NCBI RefSeq assembly: GCF_000701485.1
Contig: NZ_JNIZ01000003.1
Span: 62,001 to 126,000 of the forward strand
Origin: Mycoplasmopsis sturni DSM 22021
GTDB taxonomy: Bacteria > Bacillota_I > Bacilli_A > Mycoplasmatales > Metamycoplasmataceae
Direction: 5' to 3'
Length of the DNA: 64,000 bases
Made by a program: the position numbers and the translations under genes. This document shows, piece after piece, positions 10,360-20,779 of the stretch. Under the pieces are notes generated by a model that was given only the letters and a program-made list of their open reading frames with translations, was not told the origin of the DNA and made no database searches. How positions within the stretch are numbered: position 1 is the first letter of the stretch; each line of letters opens with the position of its first letter.

Positions 10360-10782
10360 ATGCAAGGAGCAACTTACTATAATCGTGAATTTATTTGCCA
10401 CGAAGAATCGCAAGTTCAAGACTTAATTGCACATATTTTACCTTTAATTAAAAAGCACAAAATTATTTATCTCAATGGAGACTTAGGAGCAGGTAAAACA
10501 ACTTTTGTTCGTTATTTAGCTAAAGCATTGCAAATAAAAGAGAGAATTACTAGCCCTAGTTTTTCATATATGAAGGTATATCCAAAACTTGTGCATATAG
10601 ATTTATACAACTACCATGGTGATATTGAAGAATTTATAGACCATTTTGAAGATAAAATTATAGCTATTGAATGAGCTAACTTACACAATTTACCATTTAG
10701 TAAGTATGTTTTGGTTGAAGCAAGCATGGAGTTGCTTGATGATCAAATAGTTCATAAATATAAAATAAGCGAGGTATATTAA
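10360..10782 (+). CDS. tsaE: tRNA threonylcarbamoyladenosine biosynthesis ATPase TsaE
   Basis: Protein of 140 residues with a P-loop at 40-48 (GDLGAGKTT) followed by a TSPSFSYM switch segment, both typical of TsaE (YjeE). It powers the TsaB-TsaD complex that makes t6A37 on tRNAs reading ANN codons. GGAGAGAG precedes the ATG. The stop overlaps the tsaB start by one base (TAATG), and tsaB overlaps tsaD in the same way, so the three partners are made together. Confidence 0.93.
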
Positions 10783-11339
10783 TGAATGTTTTTTTAGATA
10801 CTTCTAGCGATGATTTTGTCTTAATTCTCTTTAATAATCAATTTACAGTAATTGAATCAATTCATCTTGCTGGCTACAAGAAAAAAGTCGAATTAATTAC
10901 TAGTGAATTTCACAAATTAATATCTAAACATAAGCTTCAATTAAGTGACATTAAGGGATTTTACTTAAACAAAGGGCCCGGCTTTTTTACAGGGGTAAGA
11001 TTGCCTATTGTTTTTTTCAGAACTATTGCTTTATGACTTGATATTCCTATGTTTACTACTAATTCTTTTAAGATTTTACAAAAACAAAAGCATCAAAATG
11101 AGTACCTTTTAAATGCTAGCGGAAATAAAGTCTATTTAATAGAAGAACAAAACATCTATAAAGAAGAAATTCATCACTGAATTGAGGTTAAAACTATTTC
11201 TCCTGACATGATTTTAGATGAGATTAATTATTCAGAGATGATTAAAAATTTCAAGCAATATGGCAATATTTTTGTGAAAGAAGATCCGATGAAAATTGAG
11301 CCACTTTATATAAAAGCACCACAAATTGGAGGTCACTAA
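10782..11339 (+). CDS. tsaB: tRNA threonylcarbamoyladenosine biosynthesis protein TsaB
   Basis: Degenerate ASKHA-fold protein of 185 residues that dimerises with TsaD. The family segment is present as NKGPGFFTGVRLPI (usual GPGSFTGLRIG), preceded by an N-terminal FLDTSSDDF. It is shorter than the typical 210-230 residues and divergent in its second half. The position between tsaE and tsaD, with one-base overlaps at both ends, supports the call. Confidence 0.85.
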
Positions 11340-12271
11340 TGAGAATTTTAGGAATTGAAACCTCACATGATGACACTTCACTTGCGATTTTAGAAAATGG
11401 AAAAATTGTTGATATGTGAACGCTTTCTCAAATTGACATTTTTAAGGAATTTGGCGGAACAATACCTGAATTAGCCTCTCGTGAACATGTTCGTAATATC
11501 TCTAAAATTCAAAAGATCATTCTTAAGAAATATAAAGTTGGGGATTTTGACTATGTAGCTTACACCAAAGAACCAGGCTTAATTGGAACATTACAAATTG
11601 GGTACTTATTTGCATATGCTACTTCGCTTGTTTTCAATGTACCTTTAATCCCTGTGAACCATTTACATGGCCATTTCTTATCTGCTACCATTGACCACCA
11701 AATAACCTTCCCTGCTTTATGCCTTTTGGTCTCAGGAGGGCATACTCAACTAATATATGCAAAAAACTATGATGAAATTGAAATTGTAGGAGAAACTCTT
11801 GATGATGCTGTTGGAGAAGCTTTTGATAAAGTCTCATCACGAACTGGTTTAGGATTCCCTGGTGGACCAATTATTGATAAATTATCACAAACATATCAAG
11901 GCAATCTTATTCCTTTTACCAAACCCAAAACTGACAATCCGCTTGATTTTTCTTTTAGCGGTATTAAAACACAGGTCTTGAATTATGTTAACAAACAAAA
12001 AATGTTAAATCAAGACTTTGATCCAGTTCAAGTTGCCGTTTCATTTCAACATGTTGCCGTAGAATATTTAATTGAAAAAACCAAGCTTGCGTTAAATAAA
12101 TATGATGTCAAAACACTAGTTCTTGGAGGCGGGGTGTCAGCAAATTCACAACTTAGAAAAGAGTTTATAAAACTCTTTGATAATACCATTATTCCTTCTT
12201 TGAAATACGCCACCGACAATGGTGCCATGATTGCCCAAGTAGCTTATTTAAAAATGAAAAACAAATCTTAA
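11339..12271 (+). CDS. tsaD: tRNA N6-adenosine threonylcarbamoyltransferase TsaD
   Basis: Protein of 310 residues catalysing transfer of threonylcarbamoyl to A37. The opening GIETSHDDTSLAI matches the family's GIETSCDETS with the usual Cys replaced by His. The metal site is HLHGH (His108 and His112; usual HMEGH). SGGHTQLI, GLGFPGGP and the late YATDNGAMI motif (metal Asp) are also present. UGA-Trp occurs near residue 27. It ends in a hairpin terminator that overlaps its last codons. Confidence 0.95.
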
Positions 12272-12285
12272 AAGGATTTGTTTTT
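12257..12285 (+). terminator. Terminator after tsaD
   Basis: AAAAACAAATC / GATTTGTTTTT stem with loop TTAAAAG. It includes the tsaD stop codon. Confidence 0.8.
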
Positions 12286-12309
12286 AATACTTAATTTTAA
12301 CTTATGTAA

Positions 12310-12315
12310 TATAAT
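12310..12315 (+). promoter_or_regulatory. Predicted leaderless -10 box of the HAD phosphatase gene
   Basis: TATAAT, spacer AAAGGC of six bases, then ATG at 12322. The AAAGG is too close to the ATG to serve as a ribosome-binding site. Confidence 0.6.
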
Positions 12316-12321
12316 AAAGGC

Positions 12322-13170
12322 ATGAAACAAAAAATTTTTGCTTACGACCTAGATGGCACACTTCTCAAGAAAAATAATACTGTAGCACAATTTAACAAAA
12401 ACGCAATGTTAGAAGTCCAAAAAAGAGGGCATTTAAACGTTATTGCGACCGGTAGAGGACTTCATAAAATCTTACCATTGCTTGAAAATAAAACTCTTGA
12501 ACACATTGATTATTGTGTTTGTTCAAATGGAACATTATTTTATGATACAAAAAACAAAAAAACAACTGTATTAAAAACCTTGGATCCTAAAAATTTTGAT
12601 GTGATTAAAAAAATTGCCTTAAAATACGATTTAATTTTAACATTAGATACTGACAAATTTAATGGAACGGTTTTATCAAATGATGAATTCCCTCAATGAA
12701 TGGCAAAAACACAAATAATGGATATGAATATATTAAATCGTTCAACTTACCAAAAGCTAGAAGAAATTATTCATGACCCTAAAAGCAAAATTACACAAAT
12801 CGCACTAAGAAACCCATTAGAATTGGCTAAAAAAATTACAGAAGAAGTTCGTTCATGTGTAGATCAAAGTCAATGCGAAGTCTATTTAACAAATTCTATT
12901 TATACTGACGTTAATCCTAAGGGGGCCTCAAAATTTGGCGGGCTACTTGAACTTGGAAAAACATTAAAAATCGAAGAAGATGACATGATTTGCTTCGGAG
13001 ATAGCGGAAATGATATCGAGATGTTATCTTGCTGTGGAATTGGGATTTGCATGGAAAATGGAACACAAGAAGCAAAAGAAGCTGCAGATCGCATTATAGG
13101 TAACCACGAGACAAATGCTATTGGTGAAACTTTATTAAAAATTCTAGATAAATTACAAAAAGCTCACTAA
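12322..13170 (+). CDS. Cof-type HAD-superfamily phosphatase
   Basis: Protein of 282 residues. HAD motif I is DLDGTLL (Asp9 nucleophile, Asp11). Motif II is the NVIATGRG segment, and motif IV is CFGDSGNDIEML, followed by the Cof-type GICMENGTQEAKEAADRI. It probably dephosphorylates sugar phosphates or flavin-type cofactors; the substrate cannot be read from sequence. The frame runs through one UGA (Trp) at 12697-12699. It has its own predicted leaderless promoter and converges on the second HAD gene. Confidence 0.88.
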
Positions 13171-13174
13171 ATTC

Positions 13175-13191
13175 AAAAAAAAAAAAAAAAA
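13175..13191. repeat. Homopolymer of 17 A
   Basis: A17 immediately after the HAD stop, forming the left flank of the shared terminator. It lies outside any coding region. Confidence 0.85.
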
Positions 13192-13216
13192 CAGCCCATT
13201 TTAATTGGGTTGTTTT
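13188..13216. terminator. Bidirectional terminator between two convergent HAD genes
   Basis: AAAACAGCCCA / TGGGTTGTTTT (one G-U pair) with a seven-base loop. A-rich on one side and T-rich on the other, so it serves both strands. It abuts the stop of the minus-strand gene. Confidence 0.85.
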
Positions 13217-14599
13217 TTAATCATTAAGTTTTGATTCAATTCATTCTTTACTAATAATTTGAATATTAAACTCTTGGTTTCTTCATGTTAATAAGTACCC
13301 CAAGTTAGAATTAATATTTCAATCCATTTTTTGTAGTTGCATTTTTTCTTTATATTGTTCAATTAGTTGAATAAAATGACTCTCTGAAAATCCAAATTGT
13401 TTTCCTTTGCTAATGAGTTTTAAAGATTTAGCATCCAAGGCTAGATATAAGTTGTTTCGTTTTGAAAGAGTAAAATAATAAGTTTTTTCTTGATTAATAT
13501 TTTGAAAATTTAAGCGTATATTTGAATTGTAATATTTTTGAATTTCATTAAACACCGAGAAAGTAGGATCTCCATTAATTGAGTAATATTTAGGTTGGTG
13601 GTCTCATTGATGAGATACTACAAGATCAGCATAGTTTTTAAAAGGTCTATAAGCTCATTTAGATAATGATAAAGTGACAATGCTTGGCTGATATCATCAT
13701 TTACCATCTACATGATTAATTCTGGCAGATTTTATTTTATTACCTGCATAAGTACTTTCGGTAAGTTTAAAGATAAATTCAGCAACTCCGTCTAAATTAT
13801 TAGTATTAGTAATTTCTTTTGCAACTTTTTTGGTGGCTTCAGTTGCATTCCCCATTGCTACTCCATACCCTACAGTTTTAAGCATTGTAACGTCATTGAG
13901 AGCATCCCCTAAGGCAACTATTCTCGATAAATCAAAATGATAAAGTGAACTAAGTTTTTCAATAGCTTTGCCTTTGTCAACTCCAATAGGCATAATATCT
14001 AAAACATCATGTTGAGATGCAATAGTATAAATTCCAGGAAATTGTTTAAGAAATTCTTCTAATTGAGCTATCTTGTCTTGAACTTTTTCTCTTAGTATTA
14101 AGAGTTTCAAAAAGTGATATTCTTTAGCAATTTCTGATACTTTTTGTTCTTGATAGTTTCAACGATATGGGTTACTTGATTCTACTTTAGGATAAATTCG
14201 TTTCATAAATCAAGTAGGATTATTAAAATTTTGACCAAACATTGTTTGTGTATCGTAAGCTAAATAATCAATTTGATGCTCTTCAAGATATTTTGTAATA
14301 CTTTCTACTACTGATGTTTCTAGCGAACCCAAAATGGTTTCTTGAGGTTTTTCTTTTGTATAATCATCAACAATAATTGAACCATTAATTCCAATAATTG
14401 GACCTTTTATTCCAATTTGTGTGTAATATTCAACATTCATATAATATGGACGACCAGTGGCTATAATAACTTGTTTGTTATTTTGAATAAGAAAATGTAA
14501 AGCATCAAGATTAACTTGTGAAATTTGCTTATTATCATTTAACAAGGTTCCATCCATATCAAAAATAAATTGATCAAATAATTTAAGATTTTTGGCCAT
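13217..14599 (-). CDS. HAD-superfamily phosphatase with unusual C-terminal extension, end of the ula operon
   Basis: Protein of 460 residues. Residues 1-280 form a Cof-type HAD phosphatase: FDMDGTLL with Asp14 and Asp16, VIIATGRP, and ALGDALNDV near 230, followed by GVAMGNATEATKKVA. Residues about 285-460 are extra. This Trp- and Tyr-rich, strand-rich segment has no family I recognise; Cof phosphatases usually stop near 280. The frame is continuous through several UGA-Trp codons. The ATG at 14599 lies inside the end of ulaF (17-base overlap) without a clear ribosome-binding site, suggesting translational coupling and a role with pentose phosphates. A TTG further upstream is a less likely start. 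Confidence 0.8.
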
Positions 14600-15326
14600 A
14601 AGTTGCGTTTTTTCCGTGTTTTCTTTGGTAATGACGTTCAATTAAGGCATCTTGTGCTTGGTGTGATTTATTATTAGCAATAATAACTGTATTAATAGCC
14701 ATTTTAGCAATGGTTTCCATTGTTAAAGCCATATCAACTGCATCTTTAGGACTTTTGAAGCTTCAAGCAAATGGGCCATGTTCTTTAACTAATGTTCCTG
14801 GTGTAGCCTTAAAATCTAAATTGCGTTGTGCAAATGTTTCTAAAATAACTAAACCGGTATTGTGTTCATATTGACCATTAATTTCATCAGCAGTTAATGA
14901 ACGAGCACATGGAATTGGACCATAAAAATTATCAGCATGTGTAGTTCCGTAGCATGGAATATCTTCTCCGGCTTGCGCAAAACCAACTGCATGAACACTA
15001 TGTGTGTGAACAATCCCTTTCATTTCAGGGTTTTTCTTATATAAAAGTGTGTGTGTAGGCGTATCTACAGAAGGATTGTATTTACTTTCATAAATGTTAT
15101 TATCTAAATCTGTAACTACTAAATCTTCAGGTTTTAAGGAATCATACGAAACACCTGAAGGTTTGATAACCATAAATTTACGATCTTTTGTAATCCCAGA
15201 TACATTTCCTCATGTATGAATAACTAAACCATATTTTACAAGAAGCATATTAGCTTCATACACTTCTTGTTTTAATTGAGCAAGCTCTTCCTTGTAACTT
15301 TCTGGAATGATAAATTCTTTATTCAT
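14583..15326 (-). CDS. ulaF: L-ribulose-5-phosphate 4-epimerase
   Basis: Class II aldolase-like protein of 247 residues that converts L-ribulose 5-phosphate to D-xylulose 5-phosphate, the exit to the pentose phosphate pathway. Signatures: TWGNVSG near the N-terminus (NVS substrate loop), KPSGVSYD, and the zinc ligands in HTHSVHA. GTTHADNFYG follows. It could also be called araD; the ula neighbours favour ulaF. The start overlaps the ulaE stop by one base. Confidence 0.9.
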
Positions 15327-16153
15327 TAATTATCGCCCCCTAATTTGTCTCAACACTCTTGGTAATATTTTTTAGCTGACACAATATATGCAAGAGCTTC
15401 TTCTTTAGTTTCATTTGGATCATTTTTTGATCACATTTCAATCATAATTGGTTGATTAAGTTTAAGGTTTTTTAGAATCTTTAACATATAAGTTAAATCA
15501 ACTGTTCCTTCACCAAATGGAATGTCTCTAAACTTACCTGGAATAGTATCTTTAAAATGAAAAGCAATTAATTTATGTGCGCTAAGTTCAAATTCATTGA
15601 ACAAATCTTCTCTTTTAGCTCATTGATAAATATTGCCAAGATCAGGATAAATACCTAAATATGGACTATTTACCTTGTTAACTCAATTAAGTGCCCGAGA
15701 ATTAGTTCCCATAAATTGTGTATCCATAATCTCAAAAGCAAGCATCACTGAATATTTAGATGCTAAGTGAACGGCTTTTTTTATTCCTTCTAAAAAGAAA
15801 GCTTGTGTTTGTTCATCACTTTGTTCATAATAAACATCATATCCAGCTAATTGCACTGTTCGAATTCCTAATTTTTTGGCAAGAATAATTGCTTTTTCCA
15901 TGATTTCCATTGCTTTTTTTCGAACTTCTGGATCATGTGAACCGAAAGGAAACTTACGATGACCTGAAAGCGTCATGCTATTAAAGTTAAATTCGTGTTT
16001 GACTAATAGATTTTGTGCATCTGCTATTTCTTTATCAGTTCAATCTAATCTTGCAAGACGTTCAGGTGTTTCATCTACTGAAAATTCCATAAAATCAAAA
16101 CCAGCTTGTTTAGCAATGAGAATTTTTTCTTCTAGTGAAAATTTATTATTCAT
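15326..16153 (-). CDS. ulaE: L-ribulose-5-phosphate 3-epimerase
   Basis: TIM-barrel epimerase of 275 residues (UlaE/SgaU) that acts on L-xylulose 5-phosphate. Visible features: FDFMEFSVDETPERLARLDW near the N-terminus, TMTLSGHRKFPFGS-like segment, and C-terminal FHFKDT and PFGEGTVD with the metal-binding Glu and His. UGA is read as Trp several times. It lies 31 bases after ulaD and overlaps ulaF by one base. Confidence 0.92.
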
Positions 16154-16184
16154 TGCCTTTTCGTAAATACCTAACAAGCGGTTT

Positions 16185-16841
16185 TTAGTCTCAATATTTG
16201 GCAAATTCATCCTTAAATGCTTTAGCAGCTAATTCTGGATTTTCAGCATCTCTTAAACTTCTTCCTGCAATAAAAATATAAATTGGGATGTCTTTAAATA
16301 ATTTGATATCTTCAAGGGCAACTCCACCTGTTACGGTAACTTTGAATCCCATATCAGAAAGACGTTTTACTCCGTTAATATCTTTTTCCCCTCATTTTAC
16401 ACCATTTGCTTGGCTATCTCTACAACGGTGTCAAACAACTTGAGGCACCCCTGCTTCACGTCAAGCTTCAACTTGGTCTCATGTAAAGTTTGAGGTTAAT
16501 TCAATTTGTACTTCGTTATTTGGGTTATATTCTTTTCCAATTTTCATTGTTTCTAAAATAGTTGGAACCTCAGCTGCACAAATACATGTTGTGTAATCGG
16601 CTCCGTTTCCAAAAAACATTTTTCCAAAGATTTTCCCGGCATCTGCGATTTTACCGTCTGCGACTATAATTTTATCCGGAAAAGCTTTTTTAAGTTCTGA
16701 TATAGCTTTTTGTCCTTCTGAAGCAATCAAAATAGTTCCTACTTCAATAACATCAATATATTTTTCTACTTTTTTAGCTGCAGCAATTGCATCAGCAATT
16801 GTTAAATTATCAAGAGCAATTTGTAATAAAGGTCTACTCAT
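16185..16841 (-). CDS. ulaD: 3-keto-L-gulonate-6-phosphate decarboxylase
   Basis: Protein of 218 residues of the orotidine-phosphate-decarboxylase suprafamily. It decarboxylates 3-keto-L-gulonate 6-phosphate to L-xylulose 5-phosphate. The catalytic DxKxxD is [11 protein letters not shown] with Asp62, Lys64 and Asp67, the same numbering as in Escherichia coli UlaD. VTGGVA and FIAGRSL near the C-terminus form the phosphate site. The last residues run through UGA-Trp to TAA at 16185. AAAGGA precedes the ATG. Confidence 0.93.
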
Positions 16842-16885
16842 GATTTCCTTTCAATTCTATTTATTTTTATAAACTTATAACGCTT

Positions 16886-17368
16886 TTAAACAAGATATTT
16901 TGCGTAATCAATTGATCTAATAAATTCAATAATTTCTTCTTTTGAATTCATTTGAGCAATTTTTGTAATGTTTTCTGGATCTTCAAAAACTGCAACAATT
17001 TGAGGTATAGCTACTTGTGTATGAGTTTCTCCATCAATAGCAGCAATACAAATTAAAACACTTACTTCAAATCCGTTTTCAAAAACAACCGGTTCTTTAA
17101 GTGTAATAAGAGAAAATCCATTACCAAAAACAGAGTCTTCTGTAGCTGATGCATGCGGCATTGCAAGCCCTGGCATAATAACATAGTATGGACCATGCTT
17201 TGCTGTAGATTCTATAATATCTTGGTAATATTTATCGTTAATAATTTTGGCTGTAACAAGAGGTTGAGTTGAAATTTTTACAGCTTCTTGTCATGTTTTA
17301 GCTTCTTGATGAACCAGAATGGCTTTATCCTTAATTAAGCTATCTAATAAATTAAGTTTTTGACTCAT
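16886..17368 (-). CDS. ulaC: Ascorbate-type PTS component IIA
   Basis: Protein of 160 residues of the mannitol/fructose-type IIA fold. The phosphoryl-accepting His is His72 in PGLAMPHAS. It relays phosphate from HPr to the IIB subunit. The start at 17368 is set by AAGGAA; an internal Met at the PGLAMPHAS segment would remove the first half of the domain. It is two bases after ulaB and 44 bases before ulaD. Confidence 0.9.
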
Positions 17369-17370
17369 TC

Positions 17371-17652
17371 TTATTTTCCTTTTTCTTTTGCATCAGCAAG
17401 CGCTGCTTTGATTTCGTTTACATCCATAACGTTTTTAAGTCCGTAAACAAGTGTGGTTGGGTTTTTAATTTCTGATACAAAATTTTGCGTACATAAAACC
17501 ACATCAAAATTAGGAACAACACTTTTTCCTTGCCCTAGTCCTAATGCTTCAACCGAACCATTAATACCTAACTCTTTCATGGCTTGGTTAACTTTTAATT
17601 TAATAATCATTGAAGTTCCCATTCCACTTCCACATAAACATAATACTTTCAT
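17371..17652 (-). CDS. ulaB: Ascorbate-type PTS component IIB
   Basis: Protein of 93 residues. The phospho-cysteine loop is LCLCGSGMGTS near the N-terminus (Cys7 in the usual position), followed by a Rossmann-like IIB fold. It transfers phosphate from UlaC to the sugar carried by UlaA. AAGGAG precedes the ATG, and a TATAAT lies about 40 bases upstream, so a second transcript may begin here. Confidence 0.9.
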   Translation of the reverse strand: MKVLCLCGSGMGTSMIIKLKVNQAMKELGINGSVEALGLGQGKSVVPNFDVVLCTQNFVSEIKNPTTLVYGLKNVMDVNEIKAALADAKEKGK

Positions 17653-17690
17653 AAATATCTCCTTTTTTAAAAATATATAGTTTCAAATAA

Positions 17691-17696
17691 ATTATA
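17691..17696 (-). promoter_or_regulatory. Possible internal promoter upstream of ulaB
   Basis: TATAAT on the minus strand between the ulaA hairpin and ulaB, giving a leader of about 30 bases with a normal AAGGAG site. Confidence 0.5.
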
Positions 17697-17713
17697 TAGT
17701 TTAATATAAAAAT

Positions 17714-17749
17714 AAAATTAACCGCACCCAAGAAGAGCCGATTAATTTT
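17714..17749 (-). terminator. Hairpin after ulaA
   Basis: On the minus strand AAAATTAATCG pairs with CGGTTAATTTT (11 pairs, one U-G) around a 14-base loop, followed by a T-rich tract. It separates php-ulaA from ulaBCDEF-HAD. Confidence 0.6.
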
Positions 17750-17758
17750 ATAACCATC

Positions 17759-19459
17759 TTAGTGGGTTTCCATTAAGTTAGGTTTAATTTTAAATAATCT
17801 TTGAAGTGCTGTAGCTTTTGTTTGACGATTTGAATCAATTAATTGCGAAAGAACAATTAATGCAATTGGTAATCCTGCACCAATTACTATACCAGCAAGA
17901 ACAGGGTTTCATGAACCTACAAGTAAGGTGATTCCAAAGAAGAAGTTTCAGTCAAACATTCCAAGGAATCCGTTTTGGAATGGTCTTGTTAATGAACCTA
18001 ATTGTAATTGGTATTTTCCTAACGCAAAGATTCCTAAGGCAACAACAATAACTTCAATGAATCCAAAGATCGCAGGAACAATGATAGAAGCTTTGTATCC
18101 TCCTGAAGCATTAGCAAATACTCCAATTGAACCTGAGTTAAAGAATAATGTGATAAATAATGGAATAGCAATAGGGATAGCTCCATTTGTTGCTTTTGAT
18201 AATCCGATTAAAACACCAACAGCAATAAATTGAGCAATTGTTCCGGCTGCAAATCCATAAGTTACTGAGTTCATAGCAAATCCATATGTAGCAGCTACAT
18301 CGACAGCAATAACACCACCTGGAATAACTTTATCAGCAATACCTTGGAATGATTGTTGCAATTCAGTAACGAACATTCTAACTCCAGCTTGAAGCACAAG
18401 AATTGAAGCTACAATTTTCATTGCGCCCAAAATAACATTGATTCCTCAGAATTGAGCATCAACATTTCAACCTGAATATACTTTTGATACTACTCCGCCT
18501 GCTTCAGCAAAGTTTTTAACATTTTCACCATGAGGAGCAAATTGAATAATTAAAATAAGAATAAAGAATAAGAAGAAAATAAGTAATGTTTGTGTGAAGA
18601 TGTTATCCTCAAAAATTTTGATTTTATTACTTAATTTTTTATCTTCTGCTGAATCTTCTTTATTTCCAAAGAATTTCCCAATTCCATATGCAATTGAAAG
18701 CCCAAGCATTTGTTGGTGTCCAACAGCAAATCCGGCATTTCCTGTAACAGCATCTGTACCTTTAATTGTAGCTGTTGATGCAATAGATCAGTAAAGACCT
18801 AATACTAATGAACTAATAAGAATTGTTCCAATAATAGCACCAATTGAAGCTTCACTAGCTGGATTATGGAAAATTAAGAAATATGTAACAGGTACAACAA
18901 CTGCTGATTGTTGGAACATAACGTGACCTGTTAGCATAATTGAGTGTGCATTTGTTCATTTACGGAAGATAACCATAAAAATGTTAATTACAAACCCTAA
19001 AATAAGAGCATATGAAATTCATGCTTCGTACCCTGCATTTAAGTTTTTCAAAAATTCAGCAGAGTCATTTCATACGAAATAAGGGTCTAGTGGAACAACT
19101 TGTGCACCAAAGTTTTTAATATTTTCAAAAATTGGTTTAGCCATTCCAACTAGAACACCAGAACCAATTTTGAGCATAATTACACCAATCATAGCCTTAA
19201 TCATACCAAGGAATGAATCCGTGACTGTTCGACCAAGAATGATGTATCCTGCAAAGACGATCGACCCAATTAGGATTGTTGCAGAACCAAAGAAGTTTTT
19301 AACAAGAACTGTTGAAATAAGGAATTGAAATGCTTTATTTCAATCATCCCGGTAGTATCCTACCCTAACTCCTAGAGTAATACCGATTGTTGCAATTAAA
19401 ACAACAATAACAACCGCTAATGCGATCAAAGGTCTATAATTGAATTTTTTAATATTCAT
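17759..19459 (-). CDS. ulaA: Ascorbate-type PTS permease component IIC
   Basis: Polytopic membrane protein of 566 residues, longer than the roughly 465 of Escherichia coli UlaA. The extra length includes a charged loop near 270-295. About ten or more hydrophobic segments are visible. Diagnostic stretches are TDSFLGMIKAMIGVIMLKIG, AHSIMLTGHVMFQQSA, GTDAVTGNAGFAVGHQQMLG and GGVIAVDVAATYGFA. It imports and, with UlaB and UlaC, phosphorylates L-ascorbate or a related sugar acid. It is continuous through several UGA-Trp codons. A hairpin follows it. Confidence 0.9.
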
Positions 19460-19518
19460 AATAATCCTTTGATTTGCAAATGCAAAATTGATTAATTAAG
19501 TTTTTTATAAGGTTTTAA

Positions 19519-20577
19519 TTAGTCTAATTTAAGAGCTTTTTTAAGTTCTTTTAATTCAGAAGACACTTTGCTTTCATCATAAACACGAGGTTCATCAAAA
19601 GCAAGAATTCTTCTTGGGTTGTTAATGAGCATATCTTCAATAGCGTCATCTTTAACACCAAGTTGTTTCATTAATGGAATGAAACGATCAAATAGGTAAG
19701 CAAGCCCAAATGTTTCTTTACCTTTTGTAATTCCGTAGTTTCTTTGATAAAGAATTCTACCAGCATCTAATGATAATGTGATGTGTTTTTGAAGACCTTG
19801 GTCAACTAAGTATTTAATATTTTCAGCAAGTGTTGAATCTGGGTAATATTTAACACGGTCTGGACCATCAAAACAAAGGTTGACTCCGGTTTCTTTAATA
19901 ATTTTTTCGTAGTAGTATTTATCTGGGTTTTTATTTAAGTGTGAAATTTGAATTTTATCAGGGTTTGCACCAAAATCAATCAAGTGTCGTGCAACTTCAA
20001 GAGCCATTGTTCCAAGTTGCGTGTGCACAAGAATTGGACATCCGGTTTGAATTGATGTACGAGCAGCAACCTCAAGTGCTTTAAGTTCTAAACGATCAAT
20101 GGCAGCATAACCGGTACCAGCTTTGATGATTCCAGCTTTTGCTTTTGAGCGTTTAACAACTGGACCACTGTAATTGTACTCATCCATTCCTTCTTCAATT
20201 TCAGCTACACACATTTTTACAATGTCTTCTGTAGGAACTACAGCTAATCATGAACTTCATTTATCATAGAATTTAGCTTTGTGGAACCCTGTTGACATAA
20301 TAACATTTCCACCAAGTGGCGCTACAGCATTAGCAATTTCTAATGTACGGTGTACATCACGCCCAACATTAGGTGGATCCATTGTAACAATAGTTGATCC
20401 TCCTCTATTTATAAATTCTTTAAATTCAGCGATTGAAGCAACAACGTTAAGCATTAAAAAGTCAATGTGTTCTTCAACCTCAGGACCACCATTTTTAATA
20501 AAGTGGTCGTGACAATCAGTCACTCCTAATTTTTCTACAGGAATATCTCCTAAAACAGTTCTAGCAAATTTTTTCAT
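19519..20577 (-). CDS. php: Phosphotriesterase-family lactonase of the ula cluster
   Basis: Amidohydrolase of 352 residues. All binuclear-metal ligands of the phosphotriesterase family are present: His23 and His25 (DCHDHF), the bridging Lys152 (IIKAGTGYA), His185 (LVHTQLG), His213 (SHLNKN) and Asp271 (LSLDAGR). A Mycoplasma synoviae relative is known to me as a lactonase acting on pentonolactone 5-phosphates. Its place as first gene of the ula cluster, where no UlaG is found, suggests it opens the ascorbate-6-phosphate lactone or a related lactone. That step is inference. GGAGGG precedes the ATG. Confidence 0.85.
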
Positions 20578-20674
20578 AGACCCTCCATTTTTTAATATAT
20601 AGAGAAAGTAATTTATTTCTCATTAAAATTATCACCCTTAAATGGCTTGTTTTTGCACAAAAAAGTCATAATTT

Positions 20675-20689
20675 TGAAAAAAATTTTCA
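20675..20689. promoter_or_regulatory. Candidate RpiR operator, site 1
   Basis: TGAAAA-AAA-TTTTCA, an inverted repeat in the 232-bp gap between php and the divergent rpiR-type gene. Confidence 0.5.
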
Positions 20690-20750
20690 TGCTAAACTTC
20701 AAAATCGATTTTTTTAGGGAAAAAATGCGAAATTAAATGAAAATTTTTTT

Positions 20751-20756
20751 TATAAT
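20751..20756 (+). promoter_or_regulatory. Predicted -10 box of the RpiR-type regulator
   Basis: TATAAT preceded by the half site TGAAAA at 20738-20743; transcription start expected near 20763. Confidence 0.55.
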
Positions 20757-20779
20757 TAATGAGACAAACAAATTAAATG

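Noticed and set aside
10782-11339. TsaB as a decayed gene because it is short and divergent
   Set aside because: The frame is intact, the GPGFFTGVR core is kept and it overlaps tsaE and tsaD precisely, so it is a reduced but functional-looking subunit.
12322-13170. Two separate genes, one ending at 12699 and one starting at 12700
   Set aside because: They are in the same frame and divided only by a UGA codon; together they make one normal-length Cof phosphatase.
13175-13191. A17 tract as a phase-variation switch
   Set aside because: It lies after the HAD stop and in the flank of a terminator, not in a coding region or promoter spacer, so length changes should not switch a gene.
17928-18233. 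Plus-strand open frame inside ulaA
   Set aside because: It is antisense to a strongly conserved membrane permease, has no ribosome-binding site and no recognisable domain.
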